64,000 bases of DNA from DATFVA01 sp963721075. GTDB lineage: Bacteria; Bacteroidota; Ignavibacteria; Ignavibacteriales; Ignavibacteriaceae. Numbering within the stretch: the stretch's first letter is position 1; each line of letters starts with the position of its first letter. Made by a program: the position numbers and the translations under genes. Shown piece by piece: positions 43,437 to 52,280 of this stretch. The DNA is taken from assembly GCA_963721075.1 (NCBI GenBank), contig CAVRHV010000016.1, positions 1-64,000 of the forward strand, in the 5' to 3' direction. A model generated the notes under the pieces. It saw only the letters and a list, made by a program, of their open reading frames with translations. It searched no databases and was not told the DNA's origin.

Positions 43437-44774
43437 TCAATCAGTCTGCATAAGTTCATTTTCCTGATTCCGGACAGCTACGGATACAGGACGAGCCAGA
43501 TATATATTTGCAGATATCCTTCCCAGTACAAACGCCATTGTAGCAGCGATTACCCCTATAGTGTCAAACCATTTTATGGCTATTATCAGAGCAATTACAA
43601 TCCCGCTGAATTCAATTATAGTGGCATACGTTATATTTTTGGTTTTCCTCGCATCTACAAGGAGCGCCCTCTGAAAACTAATCAATACAGTAAGCATTGG
43701 AAAAACAGCCATGATTTTAAGAGGAATGATGCTGAACGTAGTTAATTCAGCAGATAAGCCGGAAACCTTATTAAACCAGAAGTCGGCAAGAGGAGAAAAA
43801 GCGATGAACAAAAGAACTCCCACGAGACATGAAGAAAGTATAACGGCGAATCTTTTCAGAGTATTATAATTTTCCTTTTTTTCACCCAGCAGAGCTATTA
43901 CAACTTCCTGATAAGATAAACCCAGACTTCTGAATATAAACACAAAAGAAGTAAGCACAGGCAGCACAGCCAGCGATTCCAGAGCCATCCGGCTCTGTCC
44001 CATAAAAAAAGTAACCAGCGGCTGAACACCAAGTGTAATCATTGATGTAAGTGCCAGCGGATAATAAAAATTGAATATTTCTCTATGATTCAGCTGATTT
44101 TCCCTAAGCGATATTTCCGATTTAATTTTTTTCAAAACAGATGCAGCCATGAACCTGCTGGCTACGGCTTCAGCGGTAACCCCTGCAGAGAGTGCGGAGG
44201 CGCCAACTATGACCCCGTCAACGTTAAAAAATAAGTAAAGAAACAGGGCTGTGAAGCCCATCGATGATAATCTGACGATCGTTCCATATGCTACTCTTTT
44301 GGTCAGATTATTTCGTATTAAAACACCCTGGTAGAATCGCCGGTAACCAATGGCCCCGGGCCAGGGAAGCAGGATTATTATCGCCTTGTGGGTAAGCTGT
44401 GCTACTTCAAAAGGAAGGTCGATAAGGTCCATAGCTATATAGTAAAATATATCCGGAAGGATCAGGACAATCATTCCAAGGGTAACAAGGAGATTAAGAG
44501 AGTATGTAAATGTCCTTAGCTTTGAGAACGATTGGAAGTCCCTGACAAGAGAAGTGGATGCACTCATCATCATAATTACCGGAGCTTCGATAATCAGAGC
44601 GAAAGAAAAAGCCACTCCATAGGCAGCAAGGTTGTACTTCGGTTCGCTAAGTCTTGCGATCAGGGCTGAGAGAAAAGGTCCCTCTACCGACATCATCAGC
44701 CAGGTGGCTGCAAGAGGCATCCAGAAAACAAATATTTTCTTTAAAGTTAAGGATTCCCTGTTGTCAGTTGTCAA
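43437..44774 (-). CDS. MOP-superfamily (MATE/ANKH-like) membrane transporter
   Basis: A 445-residue protein with about twelve transmembrane helices. Pattern elements such as FWMPLAATWLMMSVEGPFLSALIARL, FALIIEAPVIMMMSAST and WPGAIGYRRFYQGVLIRNN place it in the multidrug/oligosaccharidyl-lipid/polysaccharide exporter superfamily, closest to the ANKH-like branch. ANKH exports pyrophosphate and organic acids in animals; bacterial members are uncharacterised. It converges with the SGNH gene, leaving two bases between stops. Substrate cannot be predicted. Confidence 0.7.
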   Translation of the reverse strand: MTTDNRESLTLKKIFVFWMPLAATWLMMSVEGPFLSALIARLSEPKYNLAAYGVAFSFALIIEAPVIMMMSASTSLVRDFQSFSKLRTFTYSLNLLVTLGMIVLILPDIFYYIAMDLIDLPFEVAQLTHKAIIILLPWPGAIGYRRFYQGVLIRNNLTKRVAYGTIVRLSSMGFTALFLYLFFNVDGVIVGASALSAGVTAEAVASRFMAASVLKKIKSEISLRENQLNHREIFNFYYPLALTSMITLGVQPLVTFFMGQSRMALESLAVLPVLTSFVFIFRSLGLSYQEVVIALLGEKKENYNTLKRFAVILSSCLVGVLLFIAFSPLADFWFNKVSGLSAELTTFSIIPLKIMAVFPMLTVLISFQRALLVDARKTKNITYATIIEFSGIVIALIIAIKWFDTIGVIAATMAFVLGRISANIYLARPVSVAVRNQENELMQTD

Positions 44775-44845
44775 AAGACTCTTCCGGAGATAAATTAATT
44801 TGAAGTTTTTAATAATTTAGTAGTTACAAAAATAGGAAGATAAAG

Positions 44846-47071
44846 ATGCCCGAAAAAATATATTTCCCGTTTACAGCTGTTCTTCTTTTTCTTTTTCTTA
44901 TTGGTAATACCATCGTAATAAGTCAGGTAAAGAAAGATTATACCTCCTTATCCGAAGCTGTTTCTGCCGGGCATATCCTGAGTGGAAGCTCGGGTCCCCG
45001 GGATGTTCAATGGATGAACAGCGGGACAAGTTATTCACACAATATTAAAAATGCGGAGACCGGGCATTGGGAGATAAGACAGTATTTCCCGGCATCTCAG
45101 GAAGATAAATTAATTTTGGATATCGGAGAAATTACTTATCCATCAACAGACGAACCAATTGATTACAAGTCTTACCGTTGGTCGGAAGACTATGAACATC
45201 TGGTATTTGAGACTGACTTCAGACCTATTTACCATCACTACAAAGGGATCTCTGATTTTTATCTCTATTCTTTGAAAGAAAAAACATTAAAGCTTCTGGC
45301 GAAGGATGCAAGGTCAGGAGAACTATCTCCGGATGGAACCCGCTTCGCGTTTGAGCGCGAAGGTAATTTATATGTCTATAATATTAAGACAGGGGTTTTA
45401 AAGCAGCTAACAGATGATGCTTCCGACACAGTTTATAATGGTCACTTTGACTGGGTTTATGAAGAAGAGTTTGACATTTCTAAAGGGTGGGAATGGGCTA
45501 ATGACAGCAGGCATATTGCATACTGGCAGGTTGATGAAAGCAATGAGCCGGTTTTCCAGATGACGGATTACGAGACCCAGCATCCCGACTATGTGAAATT
45601 CCGGGTTCCGCTGGTGGGTGATCCAAATGCAAAGGTCAAAATTGGAGTTGTGAATGTTACAGACGGAAGTAAAACATGGATGGATATTGATGAGGAATAC
45701 ATTCCAAGAATTTACTGGACCAGCGTCCCGAATGAGCTTGCTGTAATGACCCTGAACAGAGAACAGAATGACATGAGGCTTTATTTCTTTGATGTTCTGA
45801 ACGGAGGTAAAAGGTTAGTATTTGAAGAAAAATCAGACAGCTGGATAGATATCAGCAGCTTCTTTGAGGGGGTTGTAGATCTTATTTACTTTCCTGATAA
45901 CTTAAAAGAATTTTTCTGGATGTCCGATCGTGATGGCTATCCGCATATTTACCGATATGATTACAATGGGAACCTGGTCAATCAGGTAACCAGCGGAGAG
46001 TGGACGGTTACAAGTATAGAACGCATAAATACAGAAAAGCAGCTTATTTATTATACCTCAACCGAAGTTTCCCCTCTTGAAAGGCAGCTCTATTCTATAA
46101 AGTTTGACGGAACGGGAAAGAAAAAAATTTCAAACAAACCAGGAAAACATTCATTCAATCTTTCACCCGATACGCAGTATTATATAGATATTTACTCAAA
46201 TGTCAGCACGCCAAAACGGGTAGAATTATGGGACACAGATGGTCATTTAATTAGCACTCTTGAAGATAATGAGGGGGTAAACAGGTTTCTCGGATTTCAT
46301 AAATATTCTCCTTCAAAGCTTTTCAGTTTTACTACAAGTGATGGTACCAGACTTGACGGTGAGATGGTCCTGCCTTTTGATTTTGACTCGACCTATAAAT
46401 ACCCGGTAATTTTTGATGTTTATGGGGGTCCGGGTTCGCAGGATGTCTTTAATTCATTTCAGACTGACGGCCTGCGTCAATGGTTTGCACAAAACGGTTA
46501 TATTATTATTGATATCAATAACCGGGGGAATGGTAATTATGGCAGTAATTTCATGAAAATTGTCTATAAACACCTCGGCAAATGGGAAAGCAACGATTAC
46601 GCAGAGACTGTGAGTTATCTTTCTACTCTTCCTTATGTTGATACAAGCCGTACAGCCATTATGGGAGGCAGTTATGGGGGTTACATAACTATATATACGC
46701 TGCTGATGCATCCTGATAAATTTAAAACAGGAATAGCGAATTCTGCCGTTACTGACTGGAGGCTCTATGATGATATTTATACCGAAAGGTATATGGGATT
46801 GAAAGATGAGAATTCCAGTGGTTATAACAGCAGTTCCAATGTTAAAAATGCTGGAAAACTTGACGGGAATTTATTGATTGTCCACTCCACGATGGATGAT
46901 AATGTTCATGTGCAGAACACGATGCAGATGCTTACGGCATTGACTAATGCCGGTAAGGATGCCGACCTGAGAATCTATCCGCCAGGCGGACATGGAGCAT
47001 ATTACAGTATGACAAATTATATGCTGATGCTGAATGTGTATTTTGATTATCTTGAACAGCACCTTAAATAA
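44846..47071 (+). CDS. Dipeptidyl-peptidase IV-type S9 serine peptidase
   Basis: A 741-residue exported peptidase. The signal peptide (about 1-27) is followed by the DPP IV N-terminal eight-bladed propeller (about 90-470) with FDWVYEEEFDISKGWEW, the segment carrying the Glu pair that holds the substrate N-terminus. The catalytic domain has Ser in GGSYGG (about 609), Asp in STMDDNVH and His in PPGGHGAYY. Together these match prolyl dipeptidyl-peptidase specificity. It acts outside the cytoplasm, releasing Xaa-Pro dipeptides for uptake. With the S9 enzyme at 13220 it suggests growth on peptides. Confidence 0.93.
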   Translation: MPEKIYFPFTAVLLFLFLIGNTIVISQVKKDYTSLSEAVSAGHILSGSSGPRDVQWMNSGTSYSHNIKNAETGHWEIRQYFPASQEDKLILDIGEITYPSTDEPIDYKSYRWSEDYEHLVFETDFRPIYHHYKGISDFYLYSLKEKTLKLLAKDARSGELSPDGTRFAFEREGNLYVYNIKTGVLKQLTDDASDTVYNGHFDWVYEEEFDISKGWEWANDSRHIAYWQVDESNEPVFQMTDYETQHPDYVKFRVPLVGDPNAKVKIGVVNVTDGSKTWMDIDEEYIPRIYWTSVPNELAVMTLNREQNDMRLYFFDVLNGGKRLVFEEKSDSWIDISSFFEGVVDLIYFPDNLKEFFWMSDRDGYPHIYRYDYNGNLVNQVTSGEWTVTSIERINTEKQLIYYTSTEVSPLERQLYSIKFDGTGKKKISNKPGKHSFNLSPDTQYYIDIYSNVSTPKRVELWDTDGHLISTLEDNEGVNRFLGFHKYSPSKLFSFTTSDGTRLDGEMVLPFDFDSTYKYPVIFDVYGGPGSQDVFNSFQTDGLRQWFAQNGYIIIDINNRGNGNYGSNFMKIVYKHLGKWESNDYAETVSYLSTLPYVDTSRTAIMGGSYGGYITIYTLLMHPDKFKTGIANSAVTDWRLYDDIYTERYMGLKDENSSGYNSSSNVKNAGKLDGNLLIVHSTMDDNVHVQNTMQMLTALTNAGKDADLRIYPPGGHGAYYSMTNYMLMLNVYFDYLEQHLK

Positions 47072-47089
47072 GTGGCACAATAAAAATTG

Positions 47090-47830
47090 TTAATCCCGGA
47101 GGTTTTCGAGGCATTTCTGTATGTCGATTCCATCAGCTAATATTTTTTGAAATATATCGCCTTTCTGTCCCAGTCGTCTGAAGATATTTTTAATGTGGTA
47201 GTCTGAAGGCTTCAGTCCTGACTTAACCTCACTCCATTCTAAAGGTGTTGCAACCGGAGCTCCCGGCCTGGGCCTGACACTGTACGGTGCTGCCAGCGTC
47301 TGTCCCTTCCTGTTCTGCAGGTAATCCAGGTACACTTTGTGCTTTCGTTTAGAAGGACTTCTTTCAACACTCGTAATCCCCGGCAGCTTATTGTTAACGA
47401 GTTTAGCAATAATGTGGGCAAAATCCTTAACTGTATCGTAATCATATTTTGCTGCCAGCGGAACATAGACATGAAGTCCCGTGGCTCCCGACGTTTTACA
47501 GTAACTTACAGCCCCGGCTTTATCAAGAACATCCTTAACACACTGGGCGGTTTCAATCACCTTATCAAATTCGATTTCCGCCGGGTCCAGATCAATAACA
47601 AAATAATCAGGCTGCTCAAGATTATCTATCCTGGAAAACCAGGGATTGATTTCGATACAGCCGAGGTTGGCCATGTATATCAAAGTCTCTTTATCATTGC
47701 AGACCAGGTATTTAATATTTTTATCATTGGATTCAGAAAAAATATTCTTTGTTTCCAACCATTTGGCATTGAGCTGGGCTATGTCCTTCTGGAAAAAACT
47801 TTTCCCGTTTATTCCGTTTGGGTGTCTCAA
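47090..47830 (-). pseudogene. ligD: LigD polymerase domain (C-terminal part of a frameshifted ligD)
   Basis: 246 codons from a formal ATG at 47830, but LigD-like sequence is open further upstream to about 47996 (DESGRKETVNSKELKLTNLDK; IYWPDDGYTKGDLIEYY). This is the archaeo-eukaryotic primase-type polymerase domain with YFVIDLDPAE (metal-binding D-x-D) and CKTSGATGLHVYVPL. It fills gaps during non-homologous end joining. It follows the ligase domain directly in the usual PE-ligase-polymerase order, separated only by a one-base shift at 48003-48006, so the three pieces were one gene of about 833 codons (47090-49588). Confidence 0.88.
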
Positions 47831-47993
47831 TAATGATTCAGGTCTCCCCTCAAGGTAGGGAAGTATATAGCCGCTGATTTTCCGGTAATACTCTATCAGA
47901 TCGCCTTTAGTATAACCATCGTCAGGCCAGTAAATCTTATCAAGGTTTGTCAGCTTCAGTTCCTTTGAGTTAACTGTTTCCTTTCGTCCTGAT

Positions 47994-48923
47994 TCATCTC
48001 TTGGGGCTCATACCTTTCTTATCCGGCATTTCACGATATACATTTCCCGGCTTCTTGTCTTCCCGCAGGCCCATAAAGACCGGCTGCCTCATCATCCCCT
48101 CATCGGTCCATTCGGAGAATTCAACTTCACATAAAAGCTCCGGCTTTAGCCACACTGCGGGCGTATTAGTTTTCGGCTTATTGATGAAAGGTGATTTTCT
48201 CTGTTCCAGAGATTTCATCCTTCCATAAATCGTTTTCAAATCCGCTTCTGTAAAGCCTCCACCGGCATGGCCTATATATTCCAATTCATTGTTGTTATTA
48301 TAAACTCCCAGAACAAGCGCACCGAAATAATTACGGCTTCCTTTTGGCTTTGTATATCCTCCTATAACTGCCTCCTGTCTTTTTTTTAGTTTTAGTTTCA
48401 GCCAATCTTTTGATCTTTTGTTACTTTGATATTTACTATTGATGTTTTTTGCAATGATTCCTTCAAGCTGTTTTTCACCTGCAAGTTTATAGAAAACTCT
48501 TCCGTCTTTTATTATATGGTCATTGTATCTGACAGCGGGTATATCGGGCAAAATATTTTTTAATATTTGTTTCCTTTCGTACAGGGAAAGGCCTCTAATA
48601 TCCCTGCCATCAAAATATAAAAGGTCAAAAACATAATAAATCAGCCGCCCCTTTCCTGATTTCCCGAAATTCTGAAGACTGTGGAAATCGGACCTTCCCT
48701 CCTCATCGAGTACAACAATTTCGCCATCCAGTACCATGTCTGTATCTATTGATTCAAGCGCAGATACGATAGGTTTGTACTTCTGATTGAAAGAATTATT
48801 GTTTCTTGAATATAAGTTAACTTTACCATTATTTAATTCGGCAATTGCGCGGTACCCATCCCATTTAATTTCAAAAATCCAATTCTCATCATCAAATGGC
48901 TGATCAACAAGGACTGCAAGCAT
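47994..48923 (-). pseudogene. ligD: LigD ATP-dependent DNA ligase domain (middle part of a frameshifted ligD)
   Basis: 309 codons from ATG 48923; the same frame is open back to about 48999 and encodes the linker VPELTPDIKKYLAKAPS that normally precedes the ligase domain. Motif I is EIKWDGYRA with the adenylated Lys. Motif III DGEIVVLDEEG, motif IV EGIIAKN and motif V WLKLKLKKR are all present, followed by the OB fold. It seals nicks with ATP. The frame is lost upstream in a run of nine A's (49002-49010) and downstream at a run of four C's (48003-48006, read on the minus strand). Confidence 0.9.
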
Positions 48924-48988
48924 AGGTTTTATTTTATGAGGATATTTTTTCGAGGGAGCCTTAGCGAGATATTTTTTTATATCGGGGG

Positions 48989-49588
48989 TTAATTCGGGGA
49001 CTTTTTTTTTACATTACCACTCTTAAGGTCTTCAATTGTATTTCCTGATACCACAGAATTATCTTTATCAAGGATGTTTTCTTCCGAAGCATAGCTGTCG
49101 CGGTGTTTAATCAATAGCCATGCATTTTCCCCTCTTCCCTTCATTTTAACCAGAACAAATTCCCCCTTTAATTTTTGTCCTCCCAGCACAAACTTTATTT
49201 CTCCTTTACCTAAACCCTCGCTTATCAAACGCTCTGATTCGTTCCTGTCTTGAGTAGAAATTGAATGATAGGTTCCGTTATCCCATACTATTACTTCACC
49301 GCCGCCGTATTCACTTTTAGGTATAATCCCCTCAAAATCTTTATAGTCGAAAGGATGATCTTCAACCATCATTGCAAGGCGTTTATCGGAAGGATTGAGA
49401 GATGGTCCTTTTGGGACAGCCCAGCTTTTAAGCACACCATCAACCTCAAGTCTGAAGTCGTAATGCAGGTTCCTGGCATTATGTTTCTGTACCACAAAAA
49501 TTAATGCCCCACTTCCCGATTTTTTGCCGGTTCCTGGCTCAGGGGTTTTCTTAAAATCTCTCTTTTCCTTGTATTTATTCAAAGGCAT
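48989..49588 (-). pseudogene. ligD: LigD 3'-phosphoesterase domain (N-terminal part of a frameshifted ligD)
   Basis: 199 codons from ATG 49588. It carries the phosphoesterase domain with the catalytic His region KHNARNLHYDFRLEVDGVLKSWAVPKGPSLNP and EGIIPKSEYGGGEVIVWDNGTY. It removes 3' blocks before joining. The frame stops after VKKKSPN; a one-base change in the preceding A-run restores reading into the ligase domain. No ku gene, the usual partner, is in the window. It begins 12 bp after the small membrane gene 49601-49930. Confidence 0.88.
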
Positions 49589-49600
49589 AGAAACCTTTTT

Positions 49601-49930
49601 TTAATAACTGAGAAGAAAAATTGTCCCTGCTCCAATGAGTAAAATATAAACGACTCCCAAAACAGAGGACGGTCTTTTTTTAGACAGTACATCCTTGAAA
49701 AGAAAAACAGCGCCTAGAAAGAGGGCCAGCCATGTTAAAACAGCGGCAGCAGTAAGGTCTCCTCCCTTATAAAGATCTCCGGGAATATTTGTGACCATGA
49801 ATCCGGATAAGAAAGCAAAAATGTGAATTACAACAGAAGTTATGGGCGTGTCTTTTCCTGTGAAGAGATTAAATAAAATATGCAGACCAAATAAAAAGCT
49901 TACAGCAAACATAATAGCCGGAGCAGTCAT
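49601..49930 (-). CDS. Small four-helix membrane protein
   Basis: A 109-residue protein made of four hydrophobic helices (about 3-21, 29-47, 60-78, 88-107) with short basic loops. I do not recognise the family. AAGGAG sits before the ATG, and the gene is 12 bp upstream of the ligD start on the same strand, so they are probably cotranscribed. The pairing with a DNA-repair gene is likely incidental. Confidence 0.65.
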   Translation of the reverse strand: MTAPAIMFAVSFLFGLHILFNLFTGKDTPITSVVIHIFAFLSGFMVTNIPGDLYKGGDLTAAAVLTWLALFLGAVFLFKDVLSKKRPSSVLGVVYILLIGAGTIFLLSY

Positions 49931-50008
49931 AGTATCTCCTTGACGTAATAATTATAAAGAGGATGTTAATTCGAATATCATATAAATGCAGCACTAAGTC
50001 AACAACTA

Positions 50009-50650
50009 TCAGGAACTCCTGATATTGTAGAAGTCTTCTCTCACCTCATCATTTCTATGTGCTTTAATAATAGCCATCGCAATAAATATATCACTTGATT
50101 TCTCGAAAAAATCAGCTGTTCTGAATTTGAGTATTTCAAATGTCTCGTCTCTATTTATCTCATTAGCTGAATTTATAAGGTCCTTTGAGGCCTCTGATAA
50201 ATTCGGGAATTCATGATCTTGAATCCGTGCGATAATATTTGATGCAATTAACAGGGATTCTTTGAGATTTTCTGCAGACAAAGTGTCATCATTCAGTATT
50301 TTCGTATTGATATTCAGTAATTTTTCCCTTTGAGCCTGCATGCCGGTATTATCCTTATAATGATTTTTTATCATGGCATTCAACACGCCCGAAAGATATA
50401 TCAAACCTTTGTTAACGTATTTTCTGTCAAGTTCCGGATCCGTAGATTTATGTTTTTTCACAAATTCTATAAACATAGAAAGTCTTGATGCAATTTCATC
50501 TTCAGGGTTATTTTCGGTTATTGCCATAGCAGCATATGAGCTATCTGACGTTTTATACCTGTCTATCTGCATTCCCATCCACACAATCATAATTAAAAGT
50601 ACCAATTCCCATGCTAAATATTTCATTATTCTATTATCATAATTATTCAT
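50009..50650 (-). CDS. Hypothetical membrane-anchored helical protein
   Basis: A 213-residue protein with one N-terminal transmembrane helix (about 10-26; YLAWELVLLIMIVWMGM) and a soluble, mainly helical remainder without Cys or catalytic motifs. I do not recognise it. Met9 (50626) is an alternative start. It lies alone on the minus strand, with the lysine-rich protein gene diverging from it. Confidence 0.55.
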   Translation of the reverse strand: MNNYDNRIMKYLAWELVLLIMIVWMGMQIDRYKTSDSSYAAMAITENNPEDEIASRLSMFIEFVKKHKSTDPELDRKYVNKGLIYLSGVLNAMIKNHYKDNTGMQAQREKLLNINTKILNDDTLSAENLKESLLIASNIIARIQDHEFPNLSEASKDLINSANEINRDETFEILKFRTADFFEKSSDIFIAMAIIKAHRNDEVREDFYNIRSS

Positions 50651-50970
50651 CTTTTGCTCCTTGCCTTATCTTATCCTGGTTATACGGGCCTGAACCATAG
50701 ATGCATACTAATTCATCTTATTATACAATGGTATATAGATAATCTGAAAGATTAAAAATATTAGAACTGTCACATCGGTGAGGTGAGACAAGTACAATAT
50801 TTACAATGGTTTAAATCCTGTTCGGGTCAGATAAATTTACTGTCTAAATCCCAATCAAAGTATAATTAACTTTTTTTAATGTTTTTTTAAGATGATATTC
50901 ATCTATTCGAAATAGATTTCCGCTGTAAATAACTTGCTTTGGATAATAAACTATTAAAGAGGAAATAAAA
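50651..50970. other. Divergent intergenic region
   Basis: About 320 A/T-rich bases between divergent genes. It must hold both promoters, but I see no unambiguous promoter, operator or RNA element beyond a short direct repeat of GTGAG/GTGAGAC type near 50775-50790. Confidence 0.4.
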
Positions 50971-51309
50971 ATGAAAAGCCGTTTAATTTTTTCGCTTTTT
51001 GTTGCCCTGATCTTTCTAAGTACCGGTATTATGAGTTATGGGCAGGAAAAGCCGATGACTACTGCTAAAAAAACCACCCAGACTCAGGAGAAACAGCTTA
51101 CAAAACAGGCAAATACCCATCAGATGAAGGAACTTAAAGATGATGCAGTAACCAATAAGAAGGTCACAGCTAAAACCATTAAAACTAAAGCTGAAAAAGT
51201 TTCAAAAAATGAACATTCCGCAAAACTAAATAAAGGGGCAGTGGTTCATCATAAGAAATTGGAAAAAAAGACAGAGAAAAAAGAGAGCAATACTCCTCAA
51301 AAAAAATAA
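50971..51309 (+). CDS. Exported lysine/threonine-rich low-complexity protein
   Basis: A 112-residue protein. A signal peptide (about 1-24) is followed by a disordered, strongly basic tail dominated by Lys, Thr, Gln and Ala (KKTTQTQEKQLTKQANTH; HHKKLEKKTEKKESN). No fold or catalytic residue is apparent. Such a polycation could bind nucleic acid, lipopolysaccharide or acidic polysaccharide outside the membrane. AGAGGA precedes the ATG. Two terminator hairpins follow and separate it from the response regulator. Confidence 0.65.
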   Translation: MKSRLIFSLFVALIFLSTGIMSYGQEKPMTTAKKTTQTQEKQLTKQANTHQMKELKDDAVTNKKVTAKTIKTKAEKVSKNEHSAKLNKGAVVHHKKLEKKTEKKESNTPQKK

Positions 51310-51334
51310 ATTTACAGTTATGACCTGTAAATTT
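51308..51334 (+). terminator. First hairpin after the lysine-rich gene
   Basis: A perfect 10-bp stem (AAATTTACAG with CTGTAAATTT) with a 7-nt loop, overlapping the stop codon region. It is directly followed by a second hairpin. Confidence 0.5.
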
Positions 51335-51335
51335 G

Positions 51336-51367
51336 AAGGAGAGTGTTAAAACTCTCCTTTTTTTTTT
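51336..51367 (+). terminator. Intrinsic terminator directly before a response-regulator start
   Basis: AAGGAGAGT and ACTCTCCTT form a 9-bp stem with a 6-nt loop followed by a long T run (51358-51367). The regulator's ATG is at 51379, only 11 bases after the T run, so there is no room for a promoter after it. It therefore acts as an attenuator unless transcription starts within it. Confidence 0.8.
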
Positions 51368-51378
51368 ATTTTTCATTT

Positions 51379-52053
51379 ATGAAAATCCTGTTAATCGAAG
51401 ATGAAAAGAAAGTAGCCTCTTTCATAAAGAAAGGACTTGAAGAGGAATATTATACCGTTGATGTTGCCTATGATGGAAAAGAAGGTTTAAGACTTGCCTT
51501 CGGTGAAGATTATGATTTAATGATTATGGATGTAATGTTACCCATTAAAGATGGATTTACCATCCTGAAAGAGATAAGGGCAGAGAAAATATCCACCCCG
51601 GTGCTAATGCTTACTGCCAAGGATACCATCGAAAATAAAGTAGAAGGTCTGGATTCCGGTGCCGATGATTATCTTACCAAACCATTTGCTTTTGAGGAAC
51701 TGCTCGCACGTATAAGAGCGCTTTTAAGAAGGAATGAAAACAGCAAATCAGTTGAGCTAAAGGCTGCCGATCTTACCCTGGATACACAATCTCATAAAGT
51801 AATACGTTCGGGAGTTGAAATTACTCTCACCCCCAAGGAATACTCCATCCTTGAATACCTTTTAAGGCATAAAAATCATGTGGTCTCAAGGACATTGCTC
51901 TCGGAACATGTTTATGATTACCATTTTGATTCAGACACAAATGTAATTGATGTGTACATCAATAAACTGCGTAATAAAATAGACAGACAATTCGATAATC
52001 CTCTCCTTCATACCATCCGCGGCGTTGGATATATCCTGAAAGAAAAAAATTAA
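51379..52053 (+). CDS. OmpR/PhoB-family response regulator
   Basis: About 224 residues from ATG 51379, where the receiver starts (MKILLIEDEKKVASF). A longer frame from 51343 would be encoded by the terminator itself and is rejected. Phospho-Asp lies in DLMIMDVMLPIKDG, Thr in MLTAKDT and Lys in YLTKPFAF. The winged-helix DNA-binding domain (about 125-222) ends HTIRGVGYILKEK. It is paired with the histidine kinase 227 bp downstream. There is no Shine-Dalgarno sequence, only an A/T-rich leader. Confidence 0.93.
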   Translation: MKILLIEDEKKVASFIKKGLEEEYYTVDVAYDGKEGLRLAFGEDYDLMIMDVMLPIKDGFTILKEIRAEKISTPVLMLTAKDTIENKVEGLDSGADDYLTKPFAFEELLARIRALLRRNENSKSVELKAADLTLDTQSHKVIRSGVEITLTPKEYSILEYLLRHKNHVVSRTLLSEHVYDYHFDSDTNVIDVYINKLRNKIDRQFDNPLLHTIRGVGYILKEKN

Positions 52054-52216
52054 GAAAATTTAATGGAACTTTAAGAAAAGTTTAATCTTCACTGGCTAAG
52101 TTAAGGTCATTGGTTCAATATATTTATCACCTCCTTTGAGTAGGACTGAAGAAAAAAGAGAAATTTATGACTGGTTAAATAGGAGCGAATGATTACCCGG
52201 TAGATAAAAGGAGGGC

Positions 52217-52250
52217 AAGGAGAGCAATACTGACGCTCTCCTTTTTTTTT
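52217..52250 (+). terminator. Intrinsic terminator between regulator and kinase
   Basis: AAGGAGAGC and GCTCTCCTT form a 9-bp stem with a 9-nt loop followed by a run of about nine T's. It closely resembles the hairpin at 51336. It lies 31 bp before the kinase start, so kinase expression depends on read-through or on a promoter at the hairpin. Confidence 0.8.
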
Positions 52251-52280
52251 GTAAAGCTTGAAGGAAAAGGGTATTATACG

